Positions 43,624 to 45,746 of a stretch of 45,746 bases of DNA are shown here, piece after piece. Every line of letters starts with the position of its first letter. The first letter of the stretch is position 1. The position numbers were made by a program, and so were the translations under genes. Source of the stretch: Acetobacter tropicalis (GTDB taxonomy: Bacteria; Pseudomonadota; Alphaproteobacteria; Acetobacterales; Acetobacteraceae); the NCBI RefSeq assembly GCF_001580915.1, contig NZ_LHZQ01000198.1:1-45746 (forward strand), read 5' to 3'. The notes beneath the pieces are model-generated. The model did no database searches. It was not told the DNA's origin and was given only the letters and a program-made list of their open reading frames with translations.

Positions 43624-44438
43624 GACTGACTATCCGGCTGGGCGCTCGGGCTGGCGTCCGCTCCATGAGCGGTGGGGGTGGCGTGCATGGCGGCGTGGGC
43701 TTCTGGCGGCATGTAAGCGGGTTTTTCCTCCACTTCGGTGGAAGTGACCGGAGGGGCAGAACCGCTTGCGGCCTGCGCAATGGCGGCATCTGAACCTGTA
43801 TGATCCCCTGCCGCGGGGCCACCCGGGCCGGGTGCTACGCTGCGGCCACCATGCAGCACACGCACGGGTGGCAGAATGGCGGGCGGAAACAGTCGCTCCC
43901 GCTCCCGCACAATGCGGCGCACAATACCGGGAGGCAGTTCTGGCGGCGCATCTTCCAGCTCTTCCAGCACGGAAGGGCTATCATAGTCGTAAAGCGCACT
44001 CTGGCCGCCGGGCACGGGCGGCAGGCTGGGCAGCCCGACGCTGCGTTCCTCCAGCATGGCGGAAGAGCCCGCGGGAGCCCCCGATGTGTGCGCAGGTGCT
44101 GCATCCAGCGCGCGCGGGCCAGCCGGTGCACGCATGACTGGCCCATCAAGCGGGGAGGATTCAAATGTGCGTTTCAGCGAGCCATCGGAATCAATGGCCT
44201 TCATGATCCGCCCGCGCACGTTCAGGTTGCGCAGGTCCCGCATGTGCTCCCGCACCTCGCCCAGATCGGCCTCGCGCACCATTTCATCAACATGGGACTG
44301 AAATTCTCCCGCCAGATTACGGGCTTTCTTGACCGCCTTCGCCAGCCCGCGAATAGCCACCGGCAGATCCTTCGGGCCGATCACCACAAGAGCAACCGCA
44401 CCGATCAGGGCAATCTCGGACCAGGCAAAATCAAACAT
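43620..44438 (-). CDS. tatB: Tat translocase subunit TatB
   Basis: TatB and TatC form the receptor for twin-arginine signal peptides. From ATG 44436-44438 the protein has 272 residues: one N-terminal membrane helix (MFDFAWSEIALIGAVALVVIGPKDLP) with the early Glu and the GPKDLP hinge that mark TatB rather than TatA, then an amphipathic helix (VAIRGLAKAVKKARNLAGEFQSHVDEMVREADL). A long Pro/Ala/Gly-rich tail of about 170 residues follows, longer than in most TatB proteins and probably disordered. A GTG at 44448-44450 is an alternative start. Translation is coupled to tatC. No tatA lies between this gene and scpB. Confidence 0.95.
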   Translation of the reverse strand: MFDFAWSEIALIGAVALVVIGPKDLPVAIRGLAKAVKKARNLAGEFQSHVDEMVREADLGEVREHMRDLRNLNVRGRIMKAIDSDGSLKRTFESSPLDGPVMRAPAGPRALDAAPAHTSGAPAGSSAMLEERSVGLPSLPPVPGGQSALYDYDSPSVLEELEDAPPELPPGIVRRIVRERERLFPPAILPPVRVLHGGRSVAPGPGGPAAGDHTGSDAAIAQAASGSAPPVTSTEVEEKPAYMPPEAHAAMHATPTAHGADASPSAQPDSQS

Positions 44439-44576
44439 CGGCAGGACCACTCAGCAGCATAACGCCGGAAGAAGGGAGTTTCTTCCCACAGGCAGGGCTC
44501 TTGTTTTCACGCATGCAACAGCCCACCCCACCCTGCCGGGTGCTGGTGGGTCTGACACACAGACGCCGTTGGTCTA

Positions 44577-45692
44577 TCACGACCGCTCCGGCGGGAAAAC
44601 CGTTCCCTCCGCAGGCGTATCCTGCGCACTCCCCTCCGGCCCAGCATCGGCGGGACCACTGGTGCCACCATCGGGGGCCTCACGCGGGCTATCCGGCTCT
44701 TCAAAGGCGGAGAACGCATCGTCCTCCACCGTGTTTTCGTCGACCGCGCTCAGGTCCGGGTCTGTCTCCACAAGGTCTCCCACCTGCGGCGCGGAGGTAT
44801 CGGACTGAGCGGTAGAAACGTCATCCTCATCGCGCGCTTCCGGATGGTCGGTGCCTTCTGAGTCCGGCTCGCCCATGGGTGCTTCCGTTGCCTGTCCGCT
44901 GGCAGCGGCTGTCGCGCCGGAGGGCTCGGAGGATTCCGCTAATGCCGTCGCCGCTGCGGAGGCCAGACCACGTGTATCTGAAGTCTGTCCCTCCGCCTCG
45001 GGCGCATCCTCCTGCTGATCGCCTGAGGGTGTCCCGTCCTGCTGAGCGGCCGCCTGAGCGTCTTCCTCATCGTCCGGGGCGGAGGCGGGCGCATCAGCGG
45101 ACGGCAGGCGCGGGTCTGCTTCCAGATTGGGCACATCCACCAGCAATTCTTCACGCCGGGGAAGGTCCGAGAGAGCACGCAGACCAAAATGACGCAGGAA
45201 GTCGGGCGTGGTGCCCCACAGCACCGGGCGGCCCGGCACTTCCTTACGCCCACGCGGCGCGATCAACGAAGCCTCAATCAGCGTATCCAGCACGTTCTGC
45301 CCAAGGCTGACACCACGAATTTCTTCAATTTCCACACGGGTGCAGGGCTGATGATAGGCGATGATGGCCAGTGTCTCCATCACCGCACGCGGCAGGCGGC
45401 GTGGACGTTCCAGCACACGGGTAAGCGCCGGGGCCAGATCTGGCGCGGTGCGGAACTGCCAGCCCCCCGCCACTTCAACGGGTGCAACGCCCCGGCCTTC
45501 ATACCGGGCCACAAGGGCGGCCAGCACGGCGTTCACAAACGCAGCCAGATTGTCCACCCCATCAGGAATAAGCTGCCGGGCTTCCAGCAACTCCGCCACC
45601 CGGCGGGTGCTGACAGGCTCCGTTCCGGCAAAGATCAGCGCCTCCGCCAGCCTTACGGCATCATCCGGCACCGTGAAGGATGGCTCCAGCAT
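44577..45692 (-). CDS. scpB: segregation and condensation protein ScpB
   Basis: ScpB joins ScpA and SMC in the condensin that compacts and segregates the chromosome. The first ~190 residues are the paired winged-helix domains: VRLAEALIFAGTEPVSTRRVAELL, PRAVMETLAIIAYHQPCTRVEIEEIRGV and APRGRKEVPGRPVLWGTTPDFLRHFGL. The remaining ~180 residues are an acidic, Ala/Ser/Glu-rich low-complexity tail, much longer than usual. ATG 45690-45692 starts directly before the conserved part, but the frame stays open upstream through LPDP and a (Glu-Ala)n run to the window edge. The true start may therefore lie outside, or this could be the end of a gene fused to it. Confidence 0.93.
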   Translation of the reverse strand: MLEPSFTVPDDAVRLAEALIFAGTEPVSTRRVAELLEARQLIPDGVDNLAAFVNAVLAALVARYEGRGVAPVEVAGGWQFRTAPDLAPALTRVLERPRRLPRAVMETLAIIAYHQPCTRVEIEEIRGVSLGQNVLDTLIEASLIAPRGRKEVPGRPVLWGTTPDFLRHFGLRALSDLPRREELLVDVPNLEADPRLPSADAPASAPDDEEDAQAAAQQDGTPSGDQQEDAPEAEGQTSDTRGLASAAATALAESSEPSGATAAASGQATEAPMGEPDSEGTDHPEARDEDDVSTAQSDTSAPQVGDLVETDPDLSAVDENTVEDDAFSAFEEPDSPREAPDGGTSGPADAGPEGSAQDTPAEGTVFPPERS

Positions 45693-45707
45693 CGGGTCGG
45701 GTAATTT

Positions 45708-45746
45708 TTCTGCTTCTGCTTCTGCTTCTGCTTCTGCTTCTGCTTC
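45708..45746. repeat. hexanucleotide repeat (TTCTGC)6+, cut by the window edge
   Basis: Six full copies and a half copy run to the end of the window. On the minus strand it reads as alternating GAA and GCA codons (Glu-Ala) in frame with scpB. The full length is unknown. Confidence 0.9.

Overview
The window looks like chromosomal DNA of an acetic acid bacterium (Acetobacteraceae, Alphaproteobacteria; Acetobacter, Gluconobacter or Komagataeibacter are the natural candidates). This rests on the alphaproteobacterial gene blocks rluD-rpoH and scpB-tatB-tatC-serS, an OprB carbohydrate porin, a bacterial MRJP/yellow-type protein, and moderately GC-rich coding DNA. I ran no database search, so all family names come from motifs, lengths and context.

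Layout. 1-7.1 kb: a fragment of a probable Hint-domain protein, rpoH, rluD, a divergent FecCD-type permease plus its ATPase, and selO. 7.1-16.2 kb: a patchwork with AT-rich stretches, two small exported proteins of unknown function, a retropepsin-like protease, a possible PD-(D/E)XK nuclease, mscS, an alpha/beta hydrolase, ilvE and an unknown membrane protein. Transposase tails at about 8.1 and 16.1 kb suggest past insertions. 16.2-25.6 kb: class A acid phosphatase, a GT1 glycosyltransferase, a 1346-residue single-module NRPS (C-A-T-TE), a PadR/HAAS/GIN three-gene unit and a small lipoprotein. 25.7-39.4 kb: an EmrE-type SMR pump, a frameshifted OprB porin, and divergent from it a heavy-metal RND efflux system (outer membrane factor, adaptor, pump), a secreted TPR-like protein and a two-component system. 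39.4-45.7 kb: an array of heptanucleotide repeats, an MRJP-like protein, then serS, tatC, tatB and scpB on the minus strand.

The most unusual signal is the number of short tandem repeats. In-frame hexanucleotide tracts encode (GA)n at the C-terminus of the efflux outer membrane factor, (GT)n in the turn between the two dimerisation helices of the adjacent histidine kinase, and (EA)n just upstream of scpB. A 191-bp mosaic of 7-base units follows the kinase. A 7-base unit present three times breaks the OprB porin, which reads through in frame with two copies. A run of nine adenines likewise splits a small exported protein from its signal peptide. Together they suggest slipped-strand length variation in envelope and metal-response genes.

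The second point of interest is the single-module NRPS. Its adenylation-pocket residues read D-I-L-Q-S-G-V-I-W-K, close to the classical glycine code, and no partner biosynthetic genes are visible.
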